The notes under the pieces were generated by a model that was not told the DNA's origin, searched no databases, and saw only the letters and a list, made by a program, of their open reading frames with translations. A DNA stretch of 64,000 bases, taken from positions 96,906,001 to 96,970,000 of the forward strand of contig OZ231127.1 of NCBI GenBank assembly GCA_965153355.1, written 5' to 3'. The number at the start of each line of letters is the position of its first letter. The first letter of the stretch is position 1. This document shows, piece by piece, positions 1 to 12,496 of the stretch. The DNA is from Flaccisagitta enflata (taxonomy: Eukaryota; Chaetognatha; Sagittoidea; Aphragmophora). The position numbers and the translations under genes were made by a program.

Positions 1-71
1 TTACACCAGTTTTTAATCCGGTCAAACTGGGTTTTCCCAGGCGCCTGTTTTTCCCCAGGCGTCTCATGTTT

Positions 72-263
72 AGTCGCGTGCATGCGACTCTACAACCCGC
101 TTTGTCCATCGGTCGGTCGGTTAGTTGGTCCGTCGGTCACACTTTACTTTTTTCATGATTTTATCATTTTGACCTCACTGCTCCTGCCCAAATGGTTTGG
201 TGACCTCAAATTTGACCCCTGCCCACCCACACGCGACTTCGGTAGCCGTGTGTCCGGCCTTGG
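72..263 (+). mobile_element. HHE element, subfamily A
   Basis: The head is a near-palindrome, AGTCGCGTGCATGCGACT, followed by CTCTACAACCCGCTTTGTCC and a short GTCGGTCG run. The body contains ACTGCTCCTGCCCAAATG. The tail has CACGCGACTTCGGTAGCCGTG and ends near GTCCGGCCTTGG. The same layout recurs on both strands throughout the window. No coding capacity is visible. Confidence 0.75.
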
Positions 264-539
264 TTTTTTCCATTTCTCTCCTTATTTTTCCTGCTTTGAA
301 AGTAAAAGGAGAGGCCGGAAAGATTTTTTTGTCGGGGCTGAAAAGACATGACAACGTTGGATAAGAGCAAATAACTTTTGATCAATTTTACTGTTCTCTT
401 ACTTGCGGTATTCATGCACGTAATCACAGCTGGGGACCTCCATTACCCTCTTGCGCGCAGCACTTAAGTACTTACCGCAAAACAATCATCAGATCTTTAC
501 CGGCCTTTCAACGCAACTATAGTAACTCAGATGCACATA
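264..539. other. No feature recognised
   Basis: Mixed-sequence DNA between two mobile elements. I see no exon-like frame, splice pair or repeat. Confidence 0.5.
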
Positions 540-1132
540 ACCATATGTGCAATAAAAATGGCCGATTTTTGAAAGGTCTGTAAAGGATCAAAAATTCATC
601 TGAACATAGCAAAATTCATGACACCTAGAAAGCCCTTCAAAAGATCTTTCATTTGAAACTTTTTTGGGACCACTAACTCAATGAATATGCAAATGAGAGT
701 AAGATTAGCAAAACCGCTTAATTTTGAAACTGCCCATGGTGTCTTTACAAAGTTCCATAAAAAATCACAGAAGGCGTTGCCCGATATTGATAAAAATTGA
801 ATTGATATTGGGGCAAATACAGGTCAACTAGCCCCTAAAATCTCATCGAAATCGATTAAGATCTTCTATCATTTTTACTCATCTAAAACATTTCAGAAAG
901 TCCAAATGACAAATTCAGCCCTTTTTTCATGAGGTGGCAATTTAGTTGTTAGCCCTTAATATGTCATATTTTCTAAAAGAATTGAGAAAAAATTTGCTGC
1001 ATGGACTCAAATGAAAGATAATTTTGATATGTTTCTACAATGCATGAATTTTAGGATGTTCCCAAGAATCTTTTGACCAAAACCTGTGCTCAAAGCTGTT
1101 GAAAAATCGGCCATTTTTATTGCACTCATGGT
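540..1132. mobile_element. 593-bp MITE with TA target duplication
   Basis: The ends are inverted repeats. The left end reads ACCATATGTGCAATAAAAAT and continues GGCCGATTTTTGAA. The right end is its near-exact reverse complement and finishes GCACTCATGGT. Both ends are flanked by TA (538-539 and 1133-1134), the signature of Tc1/mariner-type insertion. No transposase frame is visible, so it is non-autonomous. Confidence 0.75.
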
Positions 1133-1721
1133 TAATATCTATTAGATTGCGTGAAACGGTCAAGGAGACGGAGATTGAGTATCATGAATCTTACAAAATA
1201 CGAAACACTCATGATTTCCTGAGGTAACACCATGACATTTTATTCAACTATGGGCCACTTAAATCTTCAGTACCTCACCTTACCTGTAACTTACGCGATT
1301 TCGATTCCAATATTCCAAAGCATATAAGTCATCATGACATTAAGACACCAAAATTGTGTGCCAGGGTCACCTAACATCTGCCTCGTCTTTTCTTCCTGTT
1401 TCCATTTTCGCCCACCAAAAGTCTTTTCTGTGCCGGATTCGTGGATTCCTCACTCGAGTATGCATTGGGGAAAAGCTCCCACACTCGTTGCCTAGATAAC
1501 CTCCTTATTACTAGCTGATAGGTGCAACAGATCTTTTTTTCATATTTTGTTTTTTCCTAAACGGAAAAGAGAAAAGTTAAGACCGCCATCCTAATTGTAA
1601 AGAACAATATGCTGATTTGGAACTCGAATCATGAGCTCGCCCGTGCAAGTATTTCTAATTTTAAAGCGCCGGGACTAAAAATGAACAAAGGAAATTGTTC
1701 ATAATCATTTATTTTTTCTGA
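1133..1721. other. No feature recognised
   Basis: Unique-looking AT-rich sequence. No convincing exon, RNA gene or repeat was seen. Confidence 0.5.
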
Positions 1722-2013
1722 TGAGTGAGTTTCTACTGATGACAAGAATCTCTATTGTTTCTGTTATACGCGTTTTCATTACAAACTAATATCGACCATC
1801 CCACAAGGGAGTAAGCGCAGTGATGCAACAAGCCCGTGAATGAAGCGAGTGAGTGAAGCCAGCGTAGCGGAGTAGAAATAGCAAAGCAGCGCACTGCAGA
1901 ATGAGTGAGTGGTGCGAGTGAGTGGTGTGAGTGGTGCAAGTGGCGCGAGTGAGGGCTGCGAGTGACCAAGTGGCCTTTTAAGAACGCGATTGTCAGTGAC
2001 TGAAAACGCACCC
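1722..2013 (+). mobile_element. Degenerate copy of the GAGCGAGCG MITE family
   Basis: Order of parts: GTTTCTACTGATGACAAGAA, a CGCGTTTTC block, CACAAGGGAGTAAG, then a long GAGTGAGTG/GAGCGAG-like tract, GTGGCCTTTTAAGAACGCGA and GACTGAAAACGCACCC. The same order is seen at 2952-3221, 6826-7070 and 19913-20159. The ends here are decayed. Confidence 0.6.
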
Positions 2014-2269
2014 TGTGACTTTTATCATTGGCAGAATTTTCTGCCGTTCGCAAGTCAAAATCAGAAGTCAGATGCAAACTGGAATTTCCCATTGTTCCAG
2101 AGGTCAAAATGTCACTAAATTTCCCACCAAAATATACCGGCCATTCTTGTCTCTGTCTTACTCTTAGTTTGTATGTCTCTGTTTCCTGTTGTTTCCGTTT
2201 TTGCTTGTGTCTCTCTCTGTGTCGATCTCTTTGACGATTGATTCACCTATCTATCTGTTTATCTGTCTG

Positions 2270-2817
<548 letters not shown>

Positions 2818-2951
2818 ATCTGGTTCTCATGGGCGCTGGCTTTAAGGGTCTAGCAGGCGCCAGTCATCGGGCATCCATCTGGCCCTTGGCAAGGGTCAAT
2901 TCGATCCATCAACCCAACTTTTGAGATCTTCTTTTGGGCCTTGGAGGTAAT

Positions 2952-3221
2952 GGGCGTGTTTCTAGTGAAGACGAAAAACGCGTTTGTTCCTGTGAAACGC
3001 GTTCACAGTGTGAACACATATTCAAGAATTTTAACTGTCCAATGAGGGAGTGAGCAAAGTGAGTGAGCGAGCCTGTGAACGGAGCGAGCGAGCGAAGTGA
3101 GCGTAGCGAGGCGGAGCGCTGCGGAGCGAGTGAGCGGAGTGAGCGGTGCGAGCGAACGAGCGTAGCGAGCGACCGAGTGGCCTGTTCAAAACGCGATCCT
3201 CTTTAACTAGAAACACCCCCT
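2952..3221 (+). mobile_element. GAGCGAGCG MITE, intact termini
   Basis: It starts GGGCGTGTTTCTAGTGAAGA and ends AACTAGAAACACCCCC, giving a short terminal inverted repeat of the form GGGGYGT(G)TTTCTAG. Inside each end is an AACGCG motif. The core is a GC-rich GAGCGAGCGAAGTGAGCG tract. A target duplication is not clear, so the superfamily is undetermined. Confidence 0.65.
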
Positions 3222-3393
3222 TTTTCCGTATTTCTCTGGTCCTTTGCCAAAGTCCCTTTGCGCTCATTAAAGAAAAAAAAACTTCAAACAAAAGCTTTTA
3301 TCTAGTCTAACCTCGTTTTATCAAAATGTTGTACCAAAAGGAAATATAACTTAAGGTAATGATGGTTCCACAGTTATGAAGATGGTGACTTTT

Positions 3394-3595
3394 AGTCGTT
3401 TGCACGTGACTCTTTAACCCTCCATGTCAGTCAGTTGGTCGTTCCATCCGTCTGTCGGTTGGATGCCTTTGCTTTTTTGGCGTTTTTGGGCGCCTTTTGC
3501 ATCACTGATCCTGCCCAAATGCTTGAGTCAGCCTTTTTCATAAATGCCCCTGCCCATCCACACGCGACATTAGAAACCGTGTATCCGGCCTTGTT
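3394..3595 (+). mobile_element. HHE element, subfamily A (diverged)
   Basis: The head is AGTCGTTTGCACGTGACTCT. The body contains CTGATCCTGCCCAAATGCTT. The tail reads CCACACGCGACATTAG and ends GTGTATCCGGCCTTGTT. Stem pairing in the head is partly decayed. Confidence 0.65.
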
Positions 3596-4230
3596 TTGTT
3601 TTGTTTTACATGAGTATCGATGCCCATTAAGTTTAATGAACAAGTTCTTTTTTAACCTTCTTATTTTGTTAATAAAAGTTTGTGACCCATCTTATTGTTG
3701 CACAGTTTACCAATAAAGGCGGCTTTCACCGTAGGAAAAGAGTCATAAATGCGGGGTTTTCAAATTTGTTGTATTCGTGTCAGGTCTATTTTGTCTCATT
3801 TCAGATTAAAAAAAAATCTATATGCATGTTGTAGTGGTCAAATCTAAAGCTTCAAGATTGATGGCACAAGCTTTTGTATGGCCCCATCAAAAAAAAAAAC
3901 ACAGTCAAATTTACATACCCTAAAAATTTCATGTGTAGTCTCATTTGGCCGCAAATGTTAACCAACATTTCTCAACCACTCACGATAAAAGGGAAATTCA
4001 AATTCCTTTGCAGGTGTAAAAAAGCTCGATGCATCAACTTTTTTTCCAAACTAACATTGTTCCATAGCTCGACTAGATGAATAATAAAGCAACCTGTCAA
4101 GTGATTTTGAACAAAAAATTCCATGAGGCAAAGGTTCTGAACTAGTCAATCACATTAACAGCTAACATTTCTCAATTTCACTTGGACAATGTAAAACAGA
4201 TGCCCTCTCTACATGATCTTTTCATTCGTT
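3596..4230. other. No feature recognised
   Basis: AT-rich sequence with A runs. No gene or repeat family was recognised. Confidence 0.45.
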
Positions 4231-4239
4231 CACTGAGAC

Positions 4240-4400
4240 TCAGAAAGAGAGAGAGAGAGAGAGAGAGAAGAGAGAAGAAAGTGGTCAACAAATGACCAGC
4301 ACTCTTTAAATAATTGCCATCCATTACCAAGAGAGAGAGAAGATAAAGAGGAAGGGAAAGAAAGAAAAGAAAGGAAAAAAGAGGGAAAATAAAAAGAAGG
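4240..4400. repeat. Purine-rich low-complexity tract
   Basis: GA dinucleotides at 4246-4270, and GAAAGAAAAGAAAGGAAAAA-type sequence at 4335-4400. No coding signal. Confidence 0.8.
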
Positions 4401-4524
4401 CAAGTATTGCACATGGGGCTTCGCGTTGTCAACTATTGCAGCCTGGTCCCATCTGGCTTCGAGGTTTTGTTTATTATTCTGTCGTAAATACGAGCTTTTG
4501 TGGTCGCAAAGGGCAGAGTCGCAG

Positions 4525-4880
4525 AGACATGGACATTGTTACTAACAAAGACTTGAACTTTGACATTGACAATATCATGGGCACAGACCTTGACATTGAT
4601 ATCAACATGGGCATGAATAATGTTCATGGGACATGGATATGGGCGCAGACGTGGACATTAACGTGTATTACTATTAGCAGGTACATCAACTTGGACATAA
4701 GCAATGGACATGGTCACAGGCATGGACATGGACAGGATTGGATTTTGGTTAATTGTGTCCAACTGCAAGGATATTAGCCATGATAATGGACCTGGGCAGA
4801 GATATGGGCATTGGCAATGGTATGGACAAGAACAATTGATGTTGTACGGGACAAGAGACCAGGACAAGGACAAGGGACTA
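4525..4880. repeat. Degenerate GGACAT tandem repeat
   Basis: Many copies of a 6-bp motif (GGACAT, GACATT, GGGCAC variants) in a loose array. Both strands stay partly open only because the repeat is short and regular. Confidence 0.8.
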
Positions 4881-4919
4881 GAGAAGGGACATGGACATTT
4901 CTCATGCCCCATTTTCAAA

Positions 4920-6100
4920 GATCATCGCCAAATTGGCCCAATTCAAATAAATCTCGTGGACGCAACCAACCGCTTTGACGCCTTGTCTCTTCCTTTTTGC
5001 CCATTGGTAGCGGGGACCCTGATGCCAATCACCAGTCGTGGTTGAGGATATCAATTGTTGAAAGGATTCCCAAATAAGTAACGAACTACAACATACATTT
5101 TGTTATTTGTTTTAAAGATGAAAAGAACAAAGCAAATGACTGTGAACAAAGAATGAAAAAAAATAAAACTAAAACAAAAACTAAAAGAATACAAAAAAAA
5201 ACCAAAAAAACAATAACAAAAGGATGTCACAATTCGAGTCACCTCAGTCTGTTATGGTATTTTTTGTCACGACCAACGTAGAGACAATATTTCACGATTG
5301 GACGAATCGTCGCAACCCATGAAAAAAAGAAGAACCAGTTGAATAATGTGAAGAGGTCGAAATGTTACAACTGTGCTCCTAACATGGAACCGGGAACTTG
5401 GATGAAAGTCAAGATAAGCTCAGCATTTCGGCAGACGGGCCAACATATAGACTAAAGGTCCAAGTCGTAGATTGATGGGCTAACGATTTGAGGCCTCTTG
5501 CCGCGCAAGGGTCGACATGGAGGAAGCTAATCTACGTACATTGTAATTATTGAGCAGGGGTAGAGATGGAAAAATCAAAAACAATCCATAACCCAAGAGT
5601 CTCCCAAAAAAGTTACTGACGGAGATAAGAACCACTGAATCAATGGACAGACAAACGGAGCAACGGAAATGACAACGCACTGGATAAAACGAGGAAATTA
5701 ACCCCCACTCTTGCCCAAGAAAGTCACCCCTTTGCTCCAAAGGACACCGGCCTTTAAGGACCCCTGCCGAAACAGCGGCCTTGGCATACACGAGTTACCT
5801 CGAAAATGAAATTGGAATCCCCATCAAAATGATAGAACCGCTGAATCTATTTATCATTTGTCGCTGTATAATGCAATTCTTTATATTCCAATTGCTAATT
5901 CATTTACTGTTTAAACACTAAAATCGCCATCCATATTATGCCCATGTGAATAGAGAGAAAGAGAGAGACAGAGACAGAGACAGAGAGATCTGTTGATGGT
6001 AATCCATTAAAGACGATCTCCGTCCATCTGACGTCTTGGTTAAGGTGTCGATCAAAGGGTCAAAACGAGCAAAGAAATTCCTTAATAGAAACCCATTCTA
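4920..6100. other. No gene recognised
   Basis: Mostly unique-looking sequence with A-rich stretches and a short GAGACAGA run at 5950-5987. No coding homology was seen. Confidence 0.45.
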
Positions 6101-6106
6101 TGAGAA

Positions 6107-6174
6107 TTCCATTTCTTCTTTTTCTTCTTCTTTTTCTTCTTCTTCTTCTTCTTCTTCTTCTTCTTCTTCTTCTT

Positions 6175-6205
<31 letters not shown>

Positions 6206-6612
6206 TTCTTTTTCTTCTTCTTCTTCTTCTTCTTCTTCTTCTTCTTCTTCTTCTTCTCTTTGTCTTCTTCTCCTTCTTCTTCTTCTTCTCCTTCTTCTTC
6301 TTCTTTTTCTTCTTCTTCTTCTAATTCTTCTTCTTCTTTTTCTTCTTCTCCTTCTTCTTCTTCTTCTTCTTCTTCTTCTTCATCTTCTTCTTCTTCTTCT
6401 TCTTCTTCTTCTTTTTCTTTTTCTTCTTCTTCTTCTTCTTCTTCTTCTTCTTCTTCTTCTTCTTCTTCTTCTTCTTCTTCTTCTTCTTCTTCTTCTTCTT
6501 CTTCTTCTTCTTCTTCTTCTTCTTCTTCTTCTTCTTCTTCTTCTTCTTCTTCTTCTTCTTCTTCTTCTTCTTCTTCTTCTTCTTCTTCTTCTTCTTCTTC
6601 TTCTCCCTCTTC
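6107..6612 (+). repeat. (TTC)n trinucleotide microsatellite
   Basis: About 500 bp of CTT/TTC with sparse interruptions. It yields poly-Ser, poly-Leu, poly-Phe and, on the other strand, poly-Lys frames that are not genes. A short GA tract follows at 6757-6789. Confidence 0.97.
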
Positions 6613-6752
6613 ACCTTCTCATTTTGTCTTGCCTTGACCAGTTGTTTGGCTCGATTTGCTGGCCGCCACCAACAGAGGTCTCCACCAGCAGAGGTCAATA
6701 CCATTTGTACCCAATCTGGCCATGAAATCCCATGATCAGGAAACTCGGGATC

Positions 6753-6792
<40 letters not shown>

Positions 6793-6825
6793 CGGTGGGA
6801 ATAAGAATGGACATTGGGTATGTTT

Positions 6826-7070
6826 CTACTGACAGCAATAAACGCGATTGTTCCCGTGAAACGCGTTTTCAGCGTGAACACATGTACATGAATCTCATCT
6901 GTCCCAAGAGGGAGTGAGCTAAATGAGTGAGCTTGCCTGTGTATGGAGCAAGCGAGCAAAGCAAGCTGAGTGAAGGGGACCAGAGCGAGTAAGCGGAGTG
7001 TAGGGTGTGAGCGAACAAATGTAGCAAGCGACCAAGTCGCCCGTTAAAAACGCGATTGTCACGAGTAGAA
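6826..7070 (+). mobile_element. GAGCGAGCG MITE, diverged
   Basis: Begins GTTTCTACTGACAGCAATAA with an AACGCGATTGTTCCCGTGAA block. A decayed GAGCAAGCGAGCAAAG tract follows. It ends AAAACGCGATTGTCACGAGT plus AGAAAC. The layout matches 2952-3221. Confidence 0.6.
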
Positions 7071-7456
7071 ACAGATTCACAGTAGATAACGTCTTGACTT
7101 GAAAATATGGGAAAACTTATGCGTGGAATACTAGTTAAGCATGTAGAACAAAACTGTGTATGTGAAATGCATATGTCCTTGATGAGTGGAGTAACGCAGG
7201 TCATTGAATCAATACTTTTGAAACAAGTAGAAGAAAACATGATCATGTTCTCCCGTATTTCCATGTCTACCCGACATCTAGTTTCCCCGCAGTGGGAATG
7301 AGAATGGCATCGAGATAGAAACAAATTGATTGTTGAATAATGAAAACATAGGGTGGGCATCCTACTGGCGACGAGGTAGAATGGAATGGATGCGTGGAGT
7401 GGGAAGGTAATGGACTGAATGGTTATGAGATATAGTGTAAATCAATTGGGTACTAC

Positions 7457-7656
7457 ACAAGGCCGGATACACGGCTACCGAAGTCGCGTGCAGGTGGGCA
7501 GGGGTCATATTTGAGGTCACCTGACCATTTGGGCAGGAGCAATGAGATCAAAGAAATAAAATCATGATAAAAAATAAAGTGTGACCAACCGACCGACCGA
7601 CCGATCTACCGACCAACCGACGGAAAAGCGGGTTGTAGAGTCGCGTGCACGCGACT
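7457..7656 (-). mobile_element. HHE element, subfamily A
   Basis: Read on the minus strand, the head at 7656-7639 is the perfect palindrome AGTCGCGTGCACGCGACT. It is followed by CTACAACCCGC and a (GGTCGGTC)n run. The tail contains GCACGCGACTTCGGTAGCCG and ends CCGGCCTTGT. It is a good reference copy of the subfamily. Confidence 0.8.
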
Positions 7657-7963
7657 AAAAATGTCACAAATAAAGTATTCAAGTAATTCGACATTTTACA
7701 ATTACGCTTACTACTACTTCAAAGCCCCCATTTCAAACACCAATTTTCCTTCCCCCTCACACCTCTGTCAGATGTCATACTGCACTGGCATTTATTTTTT
7801 TCATCTTGTATATTCAATTTCTTTTTATATTTTCTTCTCCCCTTCCCACGTTCGATTCAATCAATCTCAGGTCTCAGAGATGGCAGAGAAAAGTTCAATG
7901 ACACAACACAGATTCAAACCGTAGTTTGAGGAAAAGAGTGCAAGTGTCTGTTTGTGTTTGTGT

Positions 7964-8204
<241 letters not shown>

Positions 8205-8214
8205 TTTGTGTATG

Positions 8215-8216
<2 letters not shown>

Positions 8217-8282
<66 letters not shown>

Positions 8283-8336
8283 TAGACAGACTGACAGACA
8301 GACAGACAGACAGAAAGACAGACAGACAGACAGAAA
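8217..8336 (+). repeat. (GACA)n microsatellite
   Basis: About 30 tetranucleotide units directly after the TG tract, with a few substitutions near the end. Confidence 0.97.
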
Positions 8337-8478
8337 TAAGAGACAGGCCTATTGTCGGTCACAAAGATTGGCGAAGGAGTGTTTCATGTATGCGAGTAAC
8401 CGAGTACCTTCCTCGAGGTCATAGGGTCATTCCGTTTATGGTTAACTTCAACTGGGGCAAAGAACGAAAGAAAGAAAG

Positions 8479-8700
8479 AACAAGTGACGCGGGGTCAAAT
8501 ATCGTTTTGGACGGGTGGTCAGGGACAGCCCACCTGCATCCACACATAACGCCCAACCCAACCCCCCTTCCAACACGGACACATAGTCAGAAAGCTTCTG
8601 AAACGCTCGTTTTCCCACTTTTCGACTCGTGCTCATGAACAGTAAGCTGTAGTGTAATGAGTAATTCGGACTGACGGATGGATCGACAGCGGACGGACAA
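8479..8700 (-). mobile_element. HHE element, subfamily C, head lost
   Basis: The reverse-strand tail is clear: AACAAGTGACGCGGGGTCAA at its outer edge, then a pyrimidine/purine body with CCACTTTTCGACTCGTGCTC in reverse. A GGACGGAC-type run lies near 8670-8697, but no head hairpin is recognisable. Confidence 0.5.
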
Positions 8701-8756
8701 AATATAGAATGCGTGTCACAACCCAAAAGAAAAGAAAAAGAATAGTCATAAAACGG

Positions 8757-9487
8757 TCAGATGGTCAGCGTGCCACGTTGCCTATGAGAGTGTGGGTGTG
8801 TGGTGGTTAAGAGGGCAGCGGCGCCGAGGGGGCCAGCCTGACCTGTGCCCCTGTTTTTATTTAGGCCTCGAGGCCAGGATTAGGAATGGAGGCTGTAATT
8901 TTAGAACCTTGAGACTGGGATTTGAGCGCCAGGCTGATTTTGAAAACTTTAAGGCTGAGATTTGAGGCTCGACACACTTTAGATTTTGGGGCCTTAAGAC
9001 TGGGATTTGAGCCTCAAGGCTGGAATTTTGAGCCTCCAAGGCTGGGGTGAGCCAAGAGGCTGGGATTTGAGCTACTCAGGCGGAGGATTTAGGTGTCAAG
9101 GAGCTGGGATTTGGAGCCACCAGGCTGGGATGGGCCTCAAGGCTGGGATTTGAGCCTCAAGACTGGGGTTTGAGCCCAGGCTGGGATCTTTGGCCTCCCA
9201 AGACTGGGATTTTGACTCTCAAGGCTGGGATTGAGCCTCAAGACTGGGATTTGAGCCTCGAGTACTGGGATTTGAGCTTCTCCGAGACCTGGGATTTGAG
9301 CCTTGACTGGGGGATTTGAGCCTCGAGACTAGGATTTGAGCAGAAGCTAGGATTTGGGTCTCAGCTAGGATTTGGTCCCAAGGCCGGGGGGGGACATGGG
9401 AAGGAGGAAAATGTCGAAGGAGAAGGAGAAATTTCCCCTGTGTGAAAGCATAGGTCATCGACCCCTTCGGGGCCGCTGCCCAAAAGG
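8757..9487 (-). mobile_element. GGGCAGCGG-ended element with a 'summary-repeat' core
   Basis: On the minus strand it starts at 9487 with GGGCAGCGGCCCCGAAGGGG followed by TCGATGACCTATGCTTTCAC. It carries a 19-20 bp tandem repeat (GAGGCTCAAATCCCAGCCTT in consensus, 8866-9370). It ends with a decayed GGCGCCGCTGCCC followed by a hairpin tail and GCTGACCATCTGACC. The same layout in the other orientation is at 26198-26880. Confidence 0.65.
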
Positions 9488-9843
9488 GGAAAAAAAGCTT
9501 TAGGACGTAATCTTTGCCAGTAAAGGCTCGTTTATTCTGGGACTTCCCATTTAAAGGTGAAATCATTCAACTCAGCGCGATGGAATTCACATAAAAACGA
9601 TGACATCAAAGATTTGACATTCTTTTCTTTTTTTTTTCTTAGTCGCTTGTTGAGGATTCTACGGGTCATTATGGCCTCAGGCAGGTCTTTCAGTTGGTTT
9701 GATCATTTTGTTGGTTAGTTTCGGGGTCAAGGGGATATCAAATAATTGCTTAAAAGTCATTGTTTTGCAATGGTATACTTTAGCAGTACCTATAGTGACG
9801 TGGCAGCAAGACTCTAATTTCAAGTTTTCTTCGGACTATAAAG

Positions 9844-9846
<3 letters not shown>

Positions 9847-9899
<53 letters not shown>
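9847..9899 (+). repeat. (GA)n microsatellite
   Basis: Uninterrupted GA of about 53 bp. Confidence 0.97.
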
Positions 9900-10440
<541 letters not shown>

Positions 10441-10784
10441 CAGACTTTCAGCAAAAATCTGTTTGAGTTGATAGTTTTCCAGTATTTTGTCTTATGTAAA
10501 TTGATTAAAGTTCCCAATTCAGGATAACGAAAAAAACAATTGTCAAAAAATGACATAAAACTTTTGCATTGTGCTTATGGTTGTCAAAAGTTACAAAGGC
10601 CTGTCTTCCAAATCAAACTTCCGAAGACTTTTTGTCAGAAATCTCCCACGATGATTTTTTTAAACTTTTTTACTGCCAATCTGTCTTTGTTTTTGGCAGC
10701 GAAGGAGATCAGCCAGCCTATCTTTTTCTATAAGGGGAAATTTTCCTTCTCCTCCTCCTCCTTCTCCACGTCACCCTTAAACCT

Positions 10785-11015
10785 CCAAACCCAGCCTTGA
10801 AGCACAATTCCTAGCCTGAAAGCTCAAAATTCCCAGCCCTCAAATCTCAAATCCATCCCCAGCTCAGAATTCAGCCTCAAAAACCCAAATTGTAGCCACA
10901 GGCTCAAATACCAGCCTTGATCCTAAAATTTTAGGCTTTGAGGCTGGAATTTGAGCTTCCAGGTTCAAATCCCAGCCTTGAGGCTCTAATCCCAGCCTTG
11001 AGGCTCTAAAAAATG
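10785..11015. repeat. Isolated 'CAGCCTTGAGGCTCAAATCC' repeats
   Basis: Roughly ten degenerate units of about 20 bp. They are homologous to the cores at 8866-9370 and 26300-26780 but lack the GGGCAGCGG ends. Probably a remnant of the same element. Confidence 0.6.
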
Positions 11016-11019
11016 GCCA

Positions 11020-11547
11020 TTTCTGAGCGGATCATGGCCAGCAAGCGGCCCGGAACGCGCATATTGGCCCCGTAACCAGCATTTTTGGCTCATTTTTCTC
11101 CGAGCTCATTTTTCTCTGGTGTTTTTTAAGCTAGAAAACATATCACCCCATCAAATGATTGCAAATTTCATGCTGAATCCAACTGTGCCCTTTTTGACCC
11201 GCTTTTTGGAGATCTTGGCTCGATTTTTTCACGTCAAAGTGCCACGTGCGTCATTTTGCGTTAAATCCCTGTTTTTGAGCGTAGTCATGCGAGTTCTCCC
11301 TCCATACCCAACATTTTTTCACACTTTTTATGAAAGCTTAAGTGGCTTTGAAGCAGTGGAAGTATCCCACCTTCATAACAACTTAATTATGCAGACAATA
11401 TTTGACGTTGATGTTGACCGGAAATAGCCGGAAACAGCTGGAAACGGTCGGAAACGGCCAAAAATGCCTGGATACAGCCGGAAATGACTAAGTCATTAGG
11501 AACTATATTTAACAGTAAATAAAATATGAGATACTATTTTTTTTTCT
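11020..11547. other. No gene recognised
   Basis: Unique-looking sequence ending in a short GGAAACGGTC/GGAAACAGCC array at 11420-11490. Confidence 0.4.
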
Positions 11548-11787
11548 AGTTGCGGACACACAACTCTATAAAGAGGCTTTTGATCCCGTCTGTCTAGTCC
11601 GTTAGTCCATTAGTCCGTTAGTCCATCGGTCCGTCGGTCCGTTGGTCCGTGGACACGAGTCAAAAAGTGCAAAAATGAGCGTTTTAGGTGGTTTTTTGTG
11701 TACGTGAAAGGGGCATGGGGTATGGATGGGGGTAGGATGCCCCTGCCCACCCGTCCACAACGATATTTTGACCCCGCATCACTTGTT
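11548..11787 (+). mobile_element. HHE element, subfamily C
   Basis: The head is AGTTGCGGACACACAACTCT, continuing ATAAAGAGGCTTTTG. A (GTCCGTTA/GTCCGTCG)n run follows, then GACACGAGTCAAAAAGTGC. The tail is GTCCACAACGATATTTTGAC ending CATCACTTGTT. The tail GTCCACAAC is nearly the reverse complement of the head start GTTGCGGAC. Confidence 0.75.
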
Positions 11788-11879
11788 TGATAACAAAAAC
11801 ATAAAGCTTCAAGTTATTTGTAAAGTGGCAGTGATGTCACTAACACCGCGGCTATTTTTTGTGATATATTGGGAGATCA

Positions 11880-12046
11880 AGTAACAAGGGGTTACAAAAT
11901 TGTCGCAGACAGAAAGGGAAGACAGGGTGGACATGCGCGCTTTTATAGTTTTCTACAAAATGGACCCTTGGACTAAAACTGATGGACGGACCAACAGACC
12001 TACGGATAGATAAATAACACCTATGTAGAGTCACGAGTAGTTGACT
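11880..12046 (-). mobile_element. HHE-like element, degenerate
   Basis: On the minus strand the head at about 12046 reads AGTCAACTACTCGTGACTCT, with a five-pair stem (AGTCA/TGACT). Body traces GGTCTGTTGGTCCGTCCATC follow. The tail is not recognisable. Confidence 0.4.
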
Positions 12047-12496
12047 GAAGTTGGCAATCAAGGAAAAATTGATTTACAAATATATCACCAAGAATCAAGA
12101 ATCATATCAGCTCAAATTCAAAACCTTGCGCTTTAACTCTGATTCCACTGGATGTAGATAGCTTACTTTTTAAGTGTGGTCAAAAAATTCATGAGGATTG
12201 TTTTACATTCCCGCGCGCAATACAACATGAAAATTGCACAGGATTGTTCGATAACCTGTCATGATATACAACTGACGCTGCTGATGTATTTTTTGAACTG
12301 CTCAAGAAAAAAGAACATTACTCAATTATCGGGAGTGGACAATACTTCGGAGGTCCAAAAATCTCTCTATAGAAGTGAATACCCAGGGAATAGAGATAAT
12401 AGAGATAAATTTGATAGCGACAGGCAATCGAATGATAACAATTTATGATCAAGTAACTATGGTAGCAAGGGAAAGTGAAACTTTCAAGTCCGTTTT
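12047..12496. other. No feature recognised
   Basis: AT-rich sequence without a recognised gene or repeat. Confidence 0.4.

Noticed and set aside
72-263. HHE elements as tRNA-derived SINEs
   Set aside because: I find no A-box/B-box promoter pair and no A-rich or simple 3' tail common to the copies.
6036-6725. Open frame of 229 codons (and overlapping frames on both strands)
   Set aside because: Almost entirely a translation of the TTC microsatellite (poly-Ser, poly-Leu, poly-Lys); no non-repeat domain.
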